Origin: Leishmania donovani
Taxonomy: Eukaryota > Euglenozoa > Kinetoplastea > Trypanosomatida > Trypanosomatidae
Direction of reading: 5' to 3'
Length of the DNA: 64,000 nucleotides
Assembly: GCF_000227135.1 (NCBI RefSeq)
Contig: NC_018245.1
Coordinates: 515,041-579,040, forward strand
The notes under the pieces are model-generated. The model was given only the letters and a program-made list of their open reading frames with translations. It did not search any database and had not been told where the DNA came from. The position numbers and the translations under genes are program-made. This document shows positions 28,789 to 39,834 of the stretch, piece by piece (position 1 is the stretch's first letter; every line of letters begins with the position of its first letter).

Positions 28789-31700
28789 CGTGGTGGTGAG
28801 GTGAGTTGATGGCGGCTATAGATCATTTTTTTTTTTGCTTTTCCATTTTTTTTTCGTTTTTCTTGTGCTTCGCTATCCGGGTCTCCGTGCTCACCATGTA
28901 CAGCCTTCTTCCCTTGCTCAACCACGATACGTTCTCTGTTGTTCTTTGCTTTATTGGACTGCTGCTTTCGCTCATGCCCCCCTCCCCCTCCCCATCTCCC
29001 CCATCTCTCGCTCTCTCTGTCGTCGCTGCTTCGGCTTCTATGCGTCGGCATCCGCCAACTCTACCGTAAAGCCAAAGGGGGCAAAGAAGGCATGCGACGG
29101 TGGGGGCTCCGTTGCCCGAGTCTCTCACTCTCTCTCCTTTATTCTCTGTGGTCTATTTCTTGCGCTTGTGTACCCTCTCTGGCTTTTAGACGCCACAGGT
29201 GCTTCGCTGCGTTTGCCTCCACTTAGTGTTTTCTTGTTCTCCCTTTCGATGTCTCCTGTGCGGATGAGTGCGGTGTTGGTGTGTGCGTCTGTGTCTTGGG
29301 GAGGGGGACTCAGCGAATGTACACCATCCGCCCTTCTCCTTCCTGTCCCTCCTCTGCTCGCCCGTGTGTCTTTCGCTGGCTTTGCCTCTCGTCTGTTGTT
29401 CTTTCGCCTTTTTTGTTTGTGCGCTGTTGGCCCTCCCTTCCTCGGAAGCGGCCCAGAAAACGAGAAAGCAAACTGATAGGAAGGAGCAGCCCGGCGCCGG
29501 GGGCAGCGACAACGGCAGCGGCGGCGGCGGCGACAGTGGGCGGGAAGCACAAGCCCGCGATTCTCGCTGCCATGGACTGCGACTGTAGCCATCTCCCTTT
29601 TGCGTCAGCGCCCCATGCACGGGTGGGCGGAGGGCTCCTCTTCTTTTTTTTTTATCGACTCTCTCAGCTCTCTTGCCTCCCAAACTTTCCTCTCTTTCTC
29701 GCTCTCTTTGTTTGGCCTTCTTTCTGCGTATGCATATCGCCGTGGGCGCGAGTGCAACGACACCCCTGCCTGACTACTCGTCGAAACCCCTCTTTCACCG
29801 CTTTTTCTCTTCCCTTTGCCTCTTAGCTGTTCATATTCTCTGGCGTATGCGTGAGCGCAAGTCTCAAGTTACATATAGAGATATATTCTTGACTATGCCC
29901 TCTGTTCTCTGATGATGCCGGCCACCACGCCCTGATGTCATGATCCAGTGCCAGCTCGTTGTGGGGGAAGCCGAGCAGCCTGCAGCCTGCCCTCTGGTGC
30001 GGCTGCGGGCTCTCTGGCGTCGGAGGGCAGGGCTTGGCTGGCGCTGTGCCGAAGAGACGTATAGCCATGCTCACGCCTGGACCGGCCCACTACGAGTCCT
30101 GCCCGCGTATTCAGCACGTACACGCATCCACCATCTCTTCTCCTGCTGTTACTGCGCTGCGGTGCTGTCGTGCGTAGTTCTGGGCCTCGGCTGCTGTGTA
30201 TGCGCAGTAGAATGGCAGTGGGCTGAGCGACGCCGAAGGGCGTCGGTGGACCCGGTTCTCTGTCATTGCCGCCGTGCGACACAGCGGTGGGTGGGCGGCG
30301 GTTACGTATGCGTGTATAGGTGCTGACTTGTTTGTGGTGGGGTGGACACGTTGGAGACAAAAGCGAACCTCTCGCGTGTATGGGGTGGGGAGGGTCAAAT
30401 ACATCGCCTCCGTCCGCAGTGTGCGCGCACGTGCATCTGCGTCGAGTCCACCTCAAAAAAAATAGAATGTGTGGGACAAAGAGATATGCATGCGGGCCGC
30501 AGCGCACGTCTGTAGGAATTTCTACCGGCAGAAATACGAGTACTTCACGACCTTATGTTTGGCGCCATTCTTGTCGAGGCGCACGCCCGCTGTGGTAGAG
30601 AGATACGGAGCTAACGCAATGGAGAGCGGTGGAACGGTGTGGTCCCTATCCGAGCAGACCAAGGCGAAGAGAGAGAGGTGGGAAAGTCTTGTCAGCCACC
30701 CAGGCACGAGTGACACTAAATGTGTGTACGGATCTGTCGTTGGTGTCTTCCAATTTCTGTGTTCTCTGTCTCTGTCTACTCGTTGCCACGGGCAGCTTGC
30801 GAGGAGCGCAAGATGATCCTTTTCACACCCACCCATGAGATTACGCGCGCACACGGGGCTGTGCAGGGCAGTCAATAGGTTTCATAATCCTCACGTATCC
30901 ACCTTAGCTGAAGAAGAGGGCGTTTTGGAGAGGGGAAGGAGACGGAAGGTTGGCCGACGATTCATGACTGCTTTCGCCTGTTCCGCATGCTCCAACTCTC
31001 TCGTCCTTACCTTTTTTCGTCCCTTCTTCTGATGGGTACTCCGTCTTTCTCATCCTCTCCCTATGTGCGTGTCGGTGCGCATGCGCGCTTGTGTGTCTAA
31101 GTCTCTTTCCACGTCGACGCAAGCGGCTCTCTTTCTGTTTGCCGGCGTTCTCGATTCTTCCTTTTTTTTTGCTTTCCTATTAGTTTTCTGGGCACGGATC
31201 TTCAGCTAATACGGACTGCTCTATGCGCTCCGTGCTCCGCTGTTGCCGCAACAGCTCATGCCTTCTGTGCTTGAAATCATTTTACCTCCCTTCCTCAGGG
31301 AGGGGGGAAGGGGCGCGTGCTTGCTGTTGTTGCGCTGCTTCGACTCTGCACCTCCTTCCCCTTCCCCCACCTTGTAGCCCATCCGTATCATCGGATACCC
31401 GCCACGCCGCGAGTTTTGCGTTTGTGTCCCTGGCCGCCGCCCCCGCCCTTCTCTCTACCTCTGCGTGAGCAGCAGCCGTGCCTTCGCGCTTTGCCATACA
31501 AATCACGAGGTATCTGGGCACGTGCGGTCAGGCTCGCACGTGCCCCTCAAGCTAACCTGCTCCTCCTGTTGCTGCGTGTATAGCGGCACCCAAAGGGCGA
31601 TAGCCAGCATATTGCGTACACCAGCAGAGGGCATACCTGCACGACGAGACGGAGGCGTGCACGCTTGCATCTGCGCACACAACACAAAAAACACAACACA

Positions 31701-32596
31701 CACACACACACCAACACGCACGGGCGTAGTGAAATGCCCCGCCATACGGGCCACACGGCAGCGCGGCGCCTCTTCAAGAAGAGCGAAGCAACAGTAGCAG
31801 GAGGGACTCTACTCGGCACTCAGACACGTATACGCACGTGCGCGTACACACACACCGACGAGCAGAGCTTTATGACTCTGTGGGGTCTATCTCACCTCGC
31901 AGTCTCTCTTCCGTATCATCATCTTGTTTATTTCGTGTCTCCCTCTTTCTTGATAGTGGCCTGCACTTCCCTGCGCGAATCGCTAGACAGCTCTCACACG
32001 TACAGGCGCACAGAGCCCTGCTTTGCTGCTGTAGTCTTCGTCTAGCTTCCCTTCTTTCCTACACCCCATCATCTGAATGAATAAAAAAAAATGTATTTGC
32101 ACCTTTCTCTCCCTTTTACCTGTTTACGTGTGGCGTTCGTGCGGATGCCGAAGCCCAGCTTCATAGCCTCGTGCTGCTCTCTTTGTTGCCTCTGCTGACC
32201 GTTTTGTGCACTCTCCGGCCTTGCTGGTGTGCGTAGGGCCCCCTCACAAGTGTGTTGCTGATCCTTCCTCAGCATTCTACTTTTTTCTCTCCTCTTCTAC
32301 GCCTCTTTTCGAACGTTGTTGGTTTGCGTGTGCCCCCCTCTCTCCCCTCTACCCCGTCTGTGCAGTTAGTGATCAAGCGAGCTGCGGCCACGGACATCGC
32401 AGCAGAAAGCGGCACGGCGAATGCCGCTTGCTTGAATGCAGCAACAACGATCAAGTTCCACACATACAAGGTAGACACACCACCTTCTTTCTCCTCTCGT
32501 GCCTTGTAGCCTTGAGACACGACAGCACCTACCCTTTGTTTTTTCTTCCTCGCTTCCTATCCATCGACAACACACGCGTACACACGCGAGTCTGCC
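28789..32596. other. Spacer: PCS-like gene 3' UTR and CPCT 5' UTR
   Basis: No supported gene in 3.8 kb. It shows poly-T runs just after the stop (28827-28860), CT-rich tracts, short CA runs near 31690-31712 and no SIDER-like copy. Confidence 0.65.
32478..32509 (+). promoter_or_regulatory. Candidate trans-splice acceptor, CPCT
   Basis: A compact pyrimidine tract (32479-32505) is followed by AG at 32508-32509, giving an 87-nt 5' UTR with no ATG before the chosen start. Other AG sites at 32363 and 32589 are possible. Confidence 0.45.
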
Positions 32597-34366
32597 ATGT
32601 CGCATCTGCTTGAGCACAGCTTCCTCTTTACCACAGAGGAGCGACAACTCATCTACCATGCCAACAGCGACGTCAACACCCGCCCCGTGAGCTTCGTCAC
32701 TCGCATTTTTTACCCGATCTGGATTCGTATCAGCACGCATCTGCTCAGCGATCTCGTGGCGCCGAACGCCATCACATTGGCAGGGCTTCTTAGCAGCATG
32801 CAGGCGTACCAGCTCATTAACACATACTACCATTTTGGCGATCAGCAGCACGGCCCGCACGCGGTGCTGTGCGACGTGAAGTCGTCGTTGCAGGCGTTTG
32901 GACTCCGTGGCGCCGGCCAGGTACCCCTCGCAGCTGAGAAGACTGTCGTGGGAGAGATGGCCTCTGCCTACAAAGCCGGGCCAGGCGCTGCGGCCAAGAC
33001 GGCCAAGGCCATGGGTGCCGCCGCTGCCGCCGCTGCCACAAGTGCTGCGAGCGGTCAAATCTTAAAGCCTCCAGAGACCGACTATGTGGACTTTTTCCAT
33101 ACTGACCGCACGGTGCAGACGGCCACGGTTCTGGCAATTCTTCTCCTGGTCATCTCTATCACGTGCGGCTCTTTGGACGGCGTGCACGCGCGGCGCTGTC
33201 GCAGCGCCACCAGCCTGGGCGACATCTTCTCCCGCATCTGCTCCTCCATGGCGCGCGTCTTTATGGCGCTAACGCTGCTGGAGGTGTTTCAAATCGAGGA
33301 CGTGTGCACGAAGTGGTACTTCCTGCTCGCCCTGCAGCTGATTGAGCTGAATACGGTGCTTGGCCGCATCAACGCGTCGAACTTGAAGAAGGACCGCGTG
33401 AAGAATGTGGCGTACGTTGCGACGTACTGCTTCCGTGAATCGGAGTTGTCGTTCCTCATGGTGTTGCTCCTCATCGCCCGTTGGTTCTACCCTACCGCGT
33501 GCCGCGACATCCTCGGCGTCATCTTGGCGAAGGCGCAGGTGGGCTACAACACCCTCGTCGTCGCCACCTTTGTGAGCATTGCGCTTCTCAAGATGAAGAA
33601 GCTGTACAAGGGGATTATTTTGCTCTGCCTCGCCGCCCGTGTGCTGCCGCTCTTCTACCTCTTGCCGCTAAGCCAGTACAGCTTGCTGAGCGTCATTGGC
33701 GATGCCATGATTGTAGGACTGCTGTCCATCGAGGTGTACGTCAGCCACCTCGCCCAGCGCCGCATCCACGCCGCAGTTTTTTTCCTTTGCCTCGGCTCGC
33801 TGCTGAACGACGTGCTCTCTGTGGCCGGGTCTATAATGTACTTGATTGCCATGCTGGTGGACTTGTCGTACTCGCTGAACGTACCGCTTTTCACGCCTGT
33901 GCGTAACGTGTTCATCGACGGTGTCTTCGACCTCTGCCACGCCGGACACAAGAAGCTGATGGCTAATGCTCTCAAGTTCGGCAACCGTCTCATCGTTGGC
34001 GTCTGCGGCGACGAGGAGTGCGCCTCATACAAACGTCCGCCGATCATGACCACCGAAGAGCGTATCAATGAGGTGCGCCTGTGCAAGTACGTCTCAGAAG
34101 TGATTCCCAACTCACCAGTGACGGGCATCACGGCGGAGATGATCCGGTACTACAATATACACGTAGTTGTCTGTGGCGAGGAGTACAACACTCCGACAGA
34201 CACGTACTACGCGGTACCGCGCCGCATGGGCATCCTGCGCACAGTGCCAAGAACTCCCGGCATCTCCACCAGCGTTCTCATCTCGCGCATCCGTGCCGCC
34301 AGTGACAGCTCTATAAAGGCAAAGGACAGGAAGAGTGACGTGCCAACGGTGAAGGACGGGGCATAA
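32597..34366 (+). CDS. CPCT: Choline-phosphate cytidylyltransferase fused to a CDP-alcohol phosphotransferase-like membrane domain
   Basis: Encodes 589 residues in two modules. Residues about 25-420 are membrane-embedded and resemble CDP-alcohol phosphotransferases: 'LDGVHARRCRSATSLGDIFS' carries D194-G195-x2-A198-R199-x8-G208, but the two following Asp positions are S212 and S216. An Ala-rich insert lies at about 125-160. Residues 437-565 form a cytidylyltransferase: 'FIDGVFDLCHAGH' with the HxGH motif at 448-451, 'KRPPIMTTEER', and 'RTPGISTS' at 552-559. This module makes CDP-choline from CTP and phosphocholine in the Kennedy pathway. The same fused arrangement is known in trypanosomatids (from memory); choline versus ethanolamine specificity is by that homology. 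The degenerate upstream motif suggests the membrane module is an anchor, not an active transferase. Confidence 0.85.
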   Translation: MSHLLEHSFLFTTEERQLIYHANSDVNTRPVSFVTRIFYPIWIRISTHLLSDLVAPNAITLAGLLSSMQAYQLINTYYHFGDQQHGPHAVLCDVKSSLQAFGLRGAGQVPLAAEKTVVGEMASAYKAGPGAAAKTAKAMGAAAAAAATSAASGQILKPPETDYVDFFHTDRTVQTATVLAILLLVISITCGSLDGVHARRCRSATSLGDIFSRICSSMARVFMALTLLEVFQIEDVCTKWYFLLALQLIELNTVLGRINASNLKKDRVKNVAYVATYCFRESELSFLMVLLLIARWFYPTACRDILGVILAKAQVGYNTLVVATFVSIALLKMKKLYKGIILLCLAARVLPLFYLLPLSQYSLLSVIGDAMIVGLLSIEVYVSHLAQRRIHAAVFFLCLGSLLNDVLSVAGSIMYLIAMLVDLSYSLNVPLFTPVRNVFIDGVFDLCHAGHKKLMANALKFGNRLIVGVCGDEECASYKRPPIMTTEERINEVRLCKYVSEVIPNSPVTGITAEMIRYYNIHVVVCGEEYNTPTDTYYAVPRRMGILRTVPRTPGISTSVLISRIRAASDSSIKAKDRKSDVPTVKDGA

Positions 34367-34695
34367 GTGGAGATGCTGACGTCTTCTTCTTGTGTGCAAG
34401 CTGCTGGGCCCTGTGTCTTTGGCGGACGCCCTTCTGCAGTCTGTGTCGGTGCTGAATTCTCCGGTGATAGCGTGTACGCACACTACGTCGAGGCGTTTTC
34501 ACGAATGCACGTGCGTGCACCCCCTCCTCTCTCGCTACTGCTTTCCTCTGCTCTTGGCCTTCCAAAGGGTGTCTGAAAGCAACCATGATAGGCGTGAGAA
34601 ATATATTTGTGGGCACGACAGTGCATCGCCGTCGCTGAAGAACAAGGGGCTCGGCGGCGATGACTACTGCGCAAGCACAAATACCTCTCTCTCTC

Positions 34696-34712
<17 letters not shown>

Positions 34713-34741
<29 letters not shown>

Positions 34742-34855
34742 NNNNNNNNNNNNNNNNNNNNNNNNNNNNNNNNNNNNNNNNNNNNNNNNNNNNNNNNNNN
34801 NNNNNNNNNNNNNNNNNNNNNNNNNNNNNNNNNNNNNNNNGTGTGTGTGTGTGTC

Positions 34856-34886
<31 letters not shown>
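34713..34886. repeat. (GT)n microsatellite interrupted by gap
   Basis: GT repeats occupy both sides of the 99-N gap (34713-34741 and 34841-34886), so the real length of this tract is unknown. Confidence 0.9.
34742..34840. other. Assembly gap (99 N) in GT microsatellite
   Basis: A run of 99 N with GT repeats on both sides; probably a repeat-induced assembly break. Confidence 0.95.
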
Positions 34887-36228
34887 CGGCTTCGGTAATG
34901 TGTGGACCTGCGCGCTCCTTCCGCTTTGTACCTTTTCTAGTTGTGGTGGCTCTCCCAAGGAAGGGCAGACGACAAGAAAAAAGAAGTCGGCGCGCGCCGT
35001 ATCACGCTTCTCGCCTGGATGACCTTCACGCCTCCTTCCTTGTGCTCTTACGTGATTGCCTTCTGTATGCGTCTGCGACCGTCATGAGCAAAAGACAGCT
35101 TTGTTTTGCGTAGCAAAGGTGTGCTGGTGGTGCTGTCACGGTCGTCTTCGCCGATTCGGCTGCCCATGTGTATGCACACACACACACACACACACGTGCA
35201 TACTTCTATATACATATATATGTATATGTAAACATAAACATGCAGATATGTATGCGTATGCATGCGTATATATATATGTGTGCAAGTATACACATTTTGT
35301 GCTCGCGTTCAAGCAGTCGTGCACTTTCTCTGTTTGCCTGCGTATTTTTTTTTTTTGCTCCCTTCGCCTCTGGTCTCCTTTCACGGGTGATTCTCCAGCC
35401 CTGTGCTTTCCGCCCTCCTCTTCCTCTGCCACTCTATCTGTGCGAGTGTCTTTTTTGATGGCGCACCTCTTGAGAATACGCGTAAACTCGGGGCTCAGAT
35501 ATGTGTGCGTCTCTGCGTGCGCGGGCGTGTGTAGCCTTTTTTTTTTATGGTTATTGCATTTCTACCTTATCGCGTAGTTAATGGCATTTCTTTATCTATG
35601 CTCATGCCTATCTTATCGTTTTTGCTTTTTCTCTGCGTGGGTGCTTCATCGGTCGCACGGTAGTCTTCGATATATATATATATATATTTGTTTGTTTCTC
35701 TTTTCGATCATTGCTGTCGTGTGAAGCTGACGCACATTTTGTGCTGATACACGCACACACACGCACGCATGCAAGGCCAGGGTGAGAGAACAAGGGGAGG
35801 GGTATGCAACCGCGCGCACAGAAACCGAGACGACAGGGGCAAGTAGTGGCTGCCTTGCAGTGGTGCTCATAGTGAAGCCATAGTCGGCGTCAAAGCACAC
35901 GTCTGCACGGACATACGCGCACAGATGAGAGTGTCCGCTTCATTCGAGTCGTCTGAGCTGCGCATCTGAAACGCAATACTTACGCATATGCATCAAGCAC
36001 ACACATATGCGATATCAGCGGAAGGGCACACGCACACGCGCGCGCCAAGGAAACTAAATGTACCGTGCAGACTTGAGCGGTAACGACGGGGGCGCTTAAA
36101 AATAAGTCGCGCGCCTTGAACACCTGTGCTTAGGTCATTGTGCATTCTTTATGGGGGCCTTAGCGCTCACAACCGTCACTCTTGGCTTTTGTTGGGGTCC
36201 TCCGCGGCGAGGCCCTGCTGACGGGGGG

Positions 36229-36805
36229 ACACCCCTCAGTGCATGGCATCCGCTGCCCGCTCTGTGTGCACGAAAGCCAAGCAGCCTCCCCCTATCCCCT
36301 GCCAATGCCGAACCACCTCTGGTGGTGCCACGGCTAAGCGCCTGCGACGTCGGGGAGTCAAAGCGCTTCATCGCTGTTGATGTCGGCGGTGATGTCCTGG
36401 ATGGCACCGTGCCGGAGCGACCTGCGACGGTGGGCACGCTTGTGCCATCCATGTGCCGGCGACGTGTCGGCGTCGCTCGAACGCGTATCCCACCCCCGGC
36501 CCACGCACTGCCTTACTGGCGTGAGGGGCCTGAGTGCCACCCCGAGGGGGATGTACACCAGGTGTGGTGACCGGCATGATGGGGGAGCCGCTGTGAGGCG
36601 ACCTGCGGAGCCGAGTGTGGGTAGAGTTCGAGCTCGAGGCCGAGGCCGAGGCCGTGCTCAGGTGGCTGAGTGGACGCAGTGCTGTAAGGCGCGTGCCCCC
36701 AGGGCTGCTTGGCACGACGCGATGGTGCCTGCGACGGTCCCGGGGCGGGGTGTTGGGGGCCGAGTGGCGCTTGACCTCGTGCTGTACGGCAGCGACATGG
36801 GCACG
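36229..36805 (+). mobile_element. SIDER2-like retroposon, copy B (complete)
   Basis: The longest intact copy in the window: 'ACACCCCTCAGTG' start, 'CCGAACCACCTCTGGTGG' block, the segment starting 'GCGCTTCATCGC' (36363) and the common 3' block ending 'GACATGGGCACG'. The roughly 140 bp that follow (36806-36945) are also shared with copies E and F. It lies in the presumed CPCT 3' UTR. Confidence 0.7.
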
Positions 36806-38875
36806 TTGAACGAAACCGGAAAAGTGGGCCGCACACATACAGGCAAAGCATAGAAAGAAAGCTGCGCATCATTGCGAGGTGCTCAGCGTTGCGTTTGGTG
36901 TCTCTTGCGTTTCTGCCGCTGCTTCATCTCTCTCTCTTTCTGTGCGCCTGCGCTTCTAGCGTTCTCATTCTTTTTCTTTCTATTTCTGTCGCGCGCGCCG
37001 AGCCCATTTTGGAGTGCTTCCAGCCGAAAGCTGCAGGAGGAAGGGGGCCGAGAAAAGCGAAGAGGCTCAGCTTGCGCGCGCGTGTCTATGCATTTGTGAA
37101 CGAGTGCATTGCACTGTGTATTGACGCACCTCCCCTTCTGCAAAGAAGGGGCAGCAGATGCATGCGCATAGGTGCGCCGACTTGGCTCCAAATCGACAAA
37201 CCCTTCTTCTCTCTGTGCTTTATCTTTTCTTGCTCGGTCAGCACACACCTGCCACTTGAACGCCCCGCCCTGCACGCACCCGGGTGCATACACAAGTCTT
37301 GAGCGCACACACGCGGAGGGGGAGGACGACACCCACACACACGAGGAAACCAAACCCATCAACCAAAAGCTGAAGGAAGCGCCACGAAACATATCTAAAA
37401 CGATAAACCAACAACAGCAAAAAAAAACATACGCCACACCACGCACATCACACACACCTACGCCACAGCGACAGAAGGAAGGAACCAGAACATCAAAGCA
37501 GCACACACACCCACAGACACACAGACAGACACACCACCCAAGAGAACGAAAAAGGGGGAGGGGACCACCAAAGGAAAAGAATAAAAGAAACGTAACCTTC
37601 TATTTTGTATTTAACCGTCTCTCTCTATATATATACTTCTCAGACTCTTCGCACTTTTTTTTTGTTCTCTTTCCGTTGACATACGCCTCTTTCTTTTCTC
37701 GGCCTTTCTCTCTCTCACTTTCTCTCGTAGCTTCCTCTTGTCCGCCATCTCTCTTTGTCTGCCAGACTCTCTGTTTGCCTGGAGTTGTGGCTTCTCGCGG
37801 CACAGCTTACCTTTTTTTCCTGTGCGTGTGCGTGTGAGTGTGAGTGCGCTTTTTTTCTTTGCTGGCGTGGCGCACACCTCTGTCTGCCTGCTTGTGCGTG
37901 TTTCTGCGTGTACCCAACCAGCACGCCCTTTTATTGTTACTAGAAAAAGAAAACGAGGCAGGCAAAATCGGCGTAGAGGGCAAGAATACAAGGCGTCAGG
38001 GGACTGAACCGCGCGTGCGCACATCCGTTGAGCACACAGCCAGACACCCCACCCCCCTCACACACGCATATACGGGCACACCCATTTTTTGCTTCCTTCC
38101 CCCCTCTTTCCTACCTCTGAGCTCTCCTACTCGTTCTGTCGGTTTTGATTTCTTTTTTTTTGTTTTGCCGTCGTCTTTGCCAGAACTTACCTCCTCTCTA
38201 CCTGTTTTGAGGGCCGTCACGCACACGCGCGCCAGTTTGCAACAAGCTTCTGCTGCTGCTGTTACTTGTGGAGAGAGGAAAAGAAACTTTGACTTGCATC
38301 TTTCCGTGCTGAGCGTGTTGCTGCTGGCTGCTTTTGGTCTAGCGTTCTATCTTCGAAGGAAGAGAAATAACGAACCAAGCGCACGCACACACATACACTA
38401 AAGAGGGAGACGGGTTACGGCTTTGCTGCACGCGCTGCGTCCCTCTTAACCCTCTCTTTCCTTTTTTTTTTTCGGTTTTCACGCTCTCTTCATCTCCTCC
38501 AGGGTCACTCGTCCCTCCTTCCTTCCCTCTTAACCTTACACCCTTTCCTCCCTGTCTCGGGCGCGCGCTCTCTCCCTCTATGAGCGTCACAAATATTGAC
38601 TACTTTCGTTTCTTCTATTGTCTTGTTTTTGTTCCTGTTTACTCGTGAGTCTGTGCAGCCTTTTTTTTTGTTTTTGTTTTGCTCTTTGACCCCATCATCA
38701 TCATCACTGTCCATTTCTTTGTTTGCTTATCCCTCCCCTCCCCCTCCTCCTCCTCTTGGTTTAGCAACCACCAAAAAAAAAAAGAAAGCAGAGCATACGG
38801 AAGAAGAAGCAAAGAAACAAACAGAAAAAAGGAAGCGGCGACAGCAAGAGACACCCCCCTCCCCCCACACACGCA

Positions 38876-38876
<1 letters not shown>

Positions 38877-38908
<32 letters not shown>
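38877..38908. repeat. (AC)n microsatellite
   Basis: Sixteen AC units in the spacer upstream of zinc-finger gene 1. Confidence 0.95.
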
Positions 38909-38910
<2 letters not shown>

Positions 38911-39716
38911 CTACACCTTGTCCGTCTCCTTCCCATCACGCTCCACTTGCCACGAAGTGTATGCGTCTTTGTATGCCTGTGCCTTCGTTGTCTCTCTGCT
39001 CTCTCTAGCTTTTCTTTTATAGTTCTTTATATATATATTTTTTTTTTCTCCCTCTTTGCCCTCGTCATCTCCGTCTCTCTATGCATCTTCCTCCTTCTTC
39101 CACGCCGACTGCATCGCGCTCTTCTTCTTGTTTTGCTTTTTTTCTTTGCTTGTACGCCCCCCTCCCCCGTTTCCCTCTTGTACGTTCAAGAGAAATATAA
39201 CACGAGAAGACGGCGAGAGATCGAGGGAGAGAGAGACAGTGACGGCAAGCGGCCAGAACACGAACACGGACGCATATATATACATATATATATTGCTATA
39301 TACATAAACAATATATACACAAACATACACACACACACACACAGCGCCACTCTCACTTTGGTTGAGTTTCTTTTTTCGCCTTTTCCTTTTTACGATAAGG
39401 ATCGAAAAAAAAAAACGACGACGACGACAACAACAAAGAACCGCAAGAGAAAGGGGTAACGACAACCGTGGCATTGTGAAGGATACGAAAAGCCTACGTG
39501 CAACCGCCTGAGGGAGCGGCGGAGCGATTCTTATTGGCATCCACATCCTGTCCTACCTGAAGAAAGGTGAACAAATACGAGCACCTCTTCCGTGCTTCAT
39601 TCTTTTTTTCCCCTTTTTTGCTGTACTGTGTGCTGCGTGTTTCTTTGTGCATTTTTCTGTATTTTTTCCACCTTTTCTTCATCTGTGCCTCCGGCTCACG
39701 TGCACAACCTTACACG

Positions 39717-39786
39717 TCTCTCCCCTCTTCTCTCCGCCTTCATTGCTCTTCTCGTCGTTTTGGTTGTTCCGTTTCTCTGTCTTTAG
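39717..39786 (+). promoter_or_regulatory. Candidate trans-splice acceptor, zinc-finger gene 1
   Basis: Long pyrimidine-rich sequence ends at 'CTTTAG' with AG at 39785-39786, giving a 48-nt 5' UTR before ATG 39835. The 5.5-kb spacer is therefore mainly CPCT 3' UTR or untranscribed spacer. Confidence 0.55.
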
Positions 39787-39834
39787 GGGCTCACCATCTC
39801 TCTTTTTCCCTTTTTTTTTATCGCTGGGCGAGCA

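Larger units (their letters stand above)
34367..39834. other. Spacer: CPCT 3' UTR and zinc-finger-1 5' UTR, with SIDER2 copy
   Basis: 5.5 kb without a supported gene. It contains a GT microsatellite broken by a gap (34713-34886), AT-rich patches (35203-35285, 35668-35690, 39270-39320), SIDER2 copy B (36229-36805), an A/C-rich stretch (37330-37560) and a CA run (38877-38908). The open frames here are H/T/P-rich or F/S/L-rich translations of simple sequence. Confidence 0.65.

Noticed and set aside
36377..36853. Conserved 158-codon frame repeated in all complete SIDER2-like copies
   Set aside because: Its apparent conservation only reflects the nearly identical DNA of the repeat. It shows no domain, and SIDER elements are regarded as non-coding.
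37172..37837. 221-codon frame rich in His, Thr, Gln and Pro
   Set aside because: Translation of A/C-rich simple sequence in the spacer before zinc-finger gene 1; no domain and an abrupt change to Phe/Ser-rich sequence within the frame.
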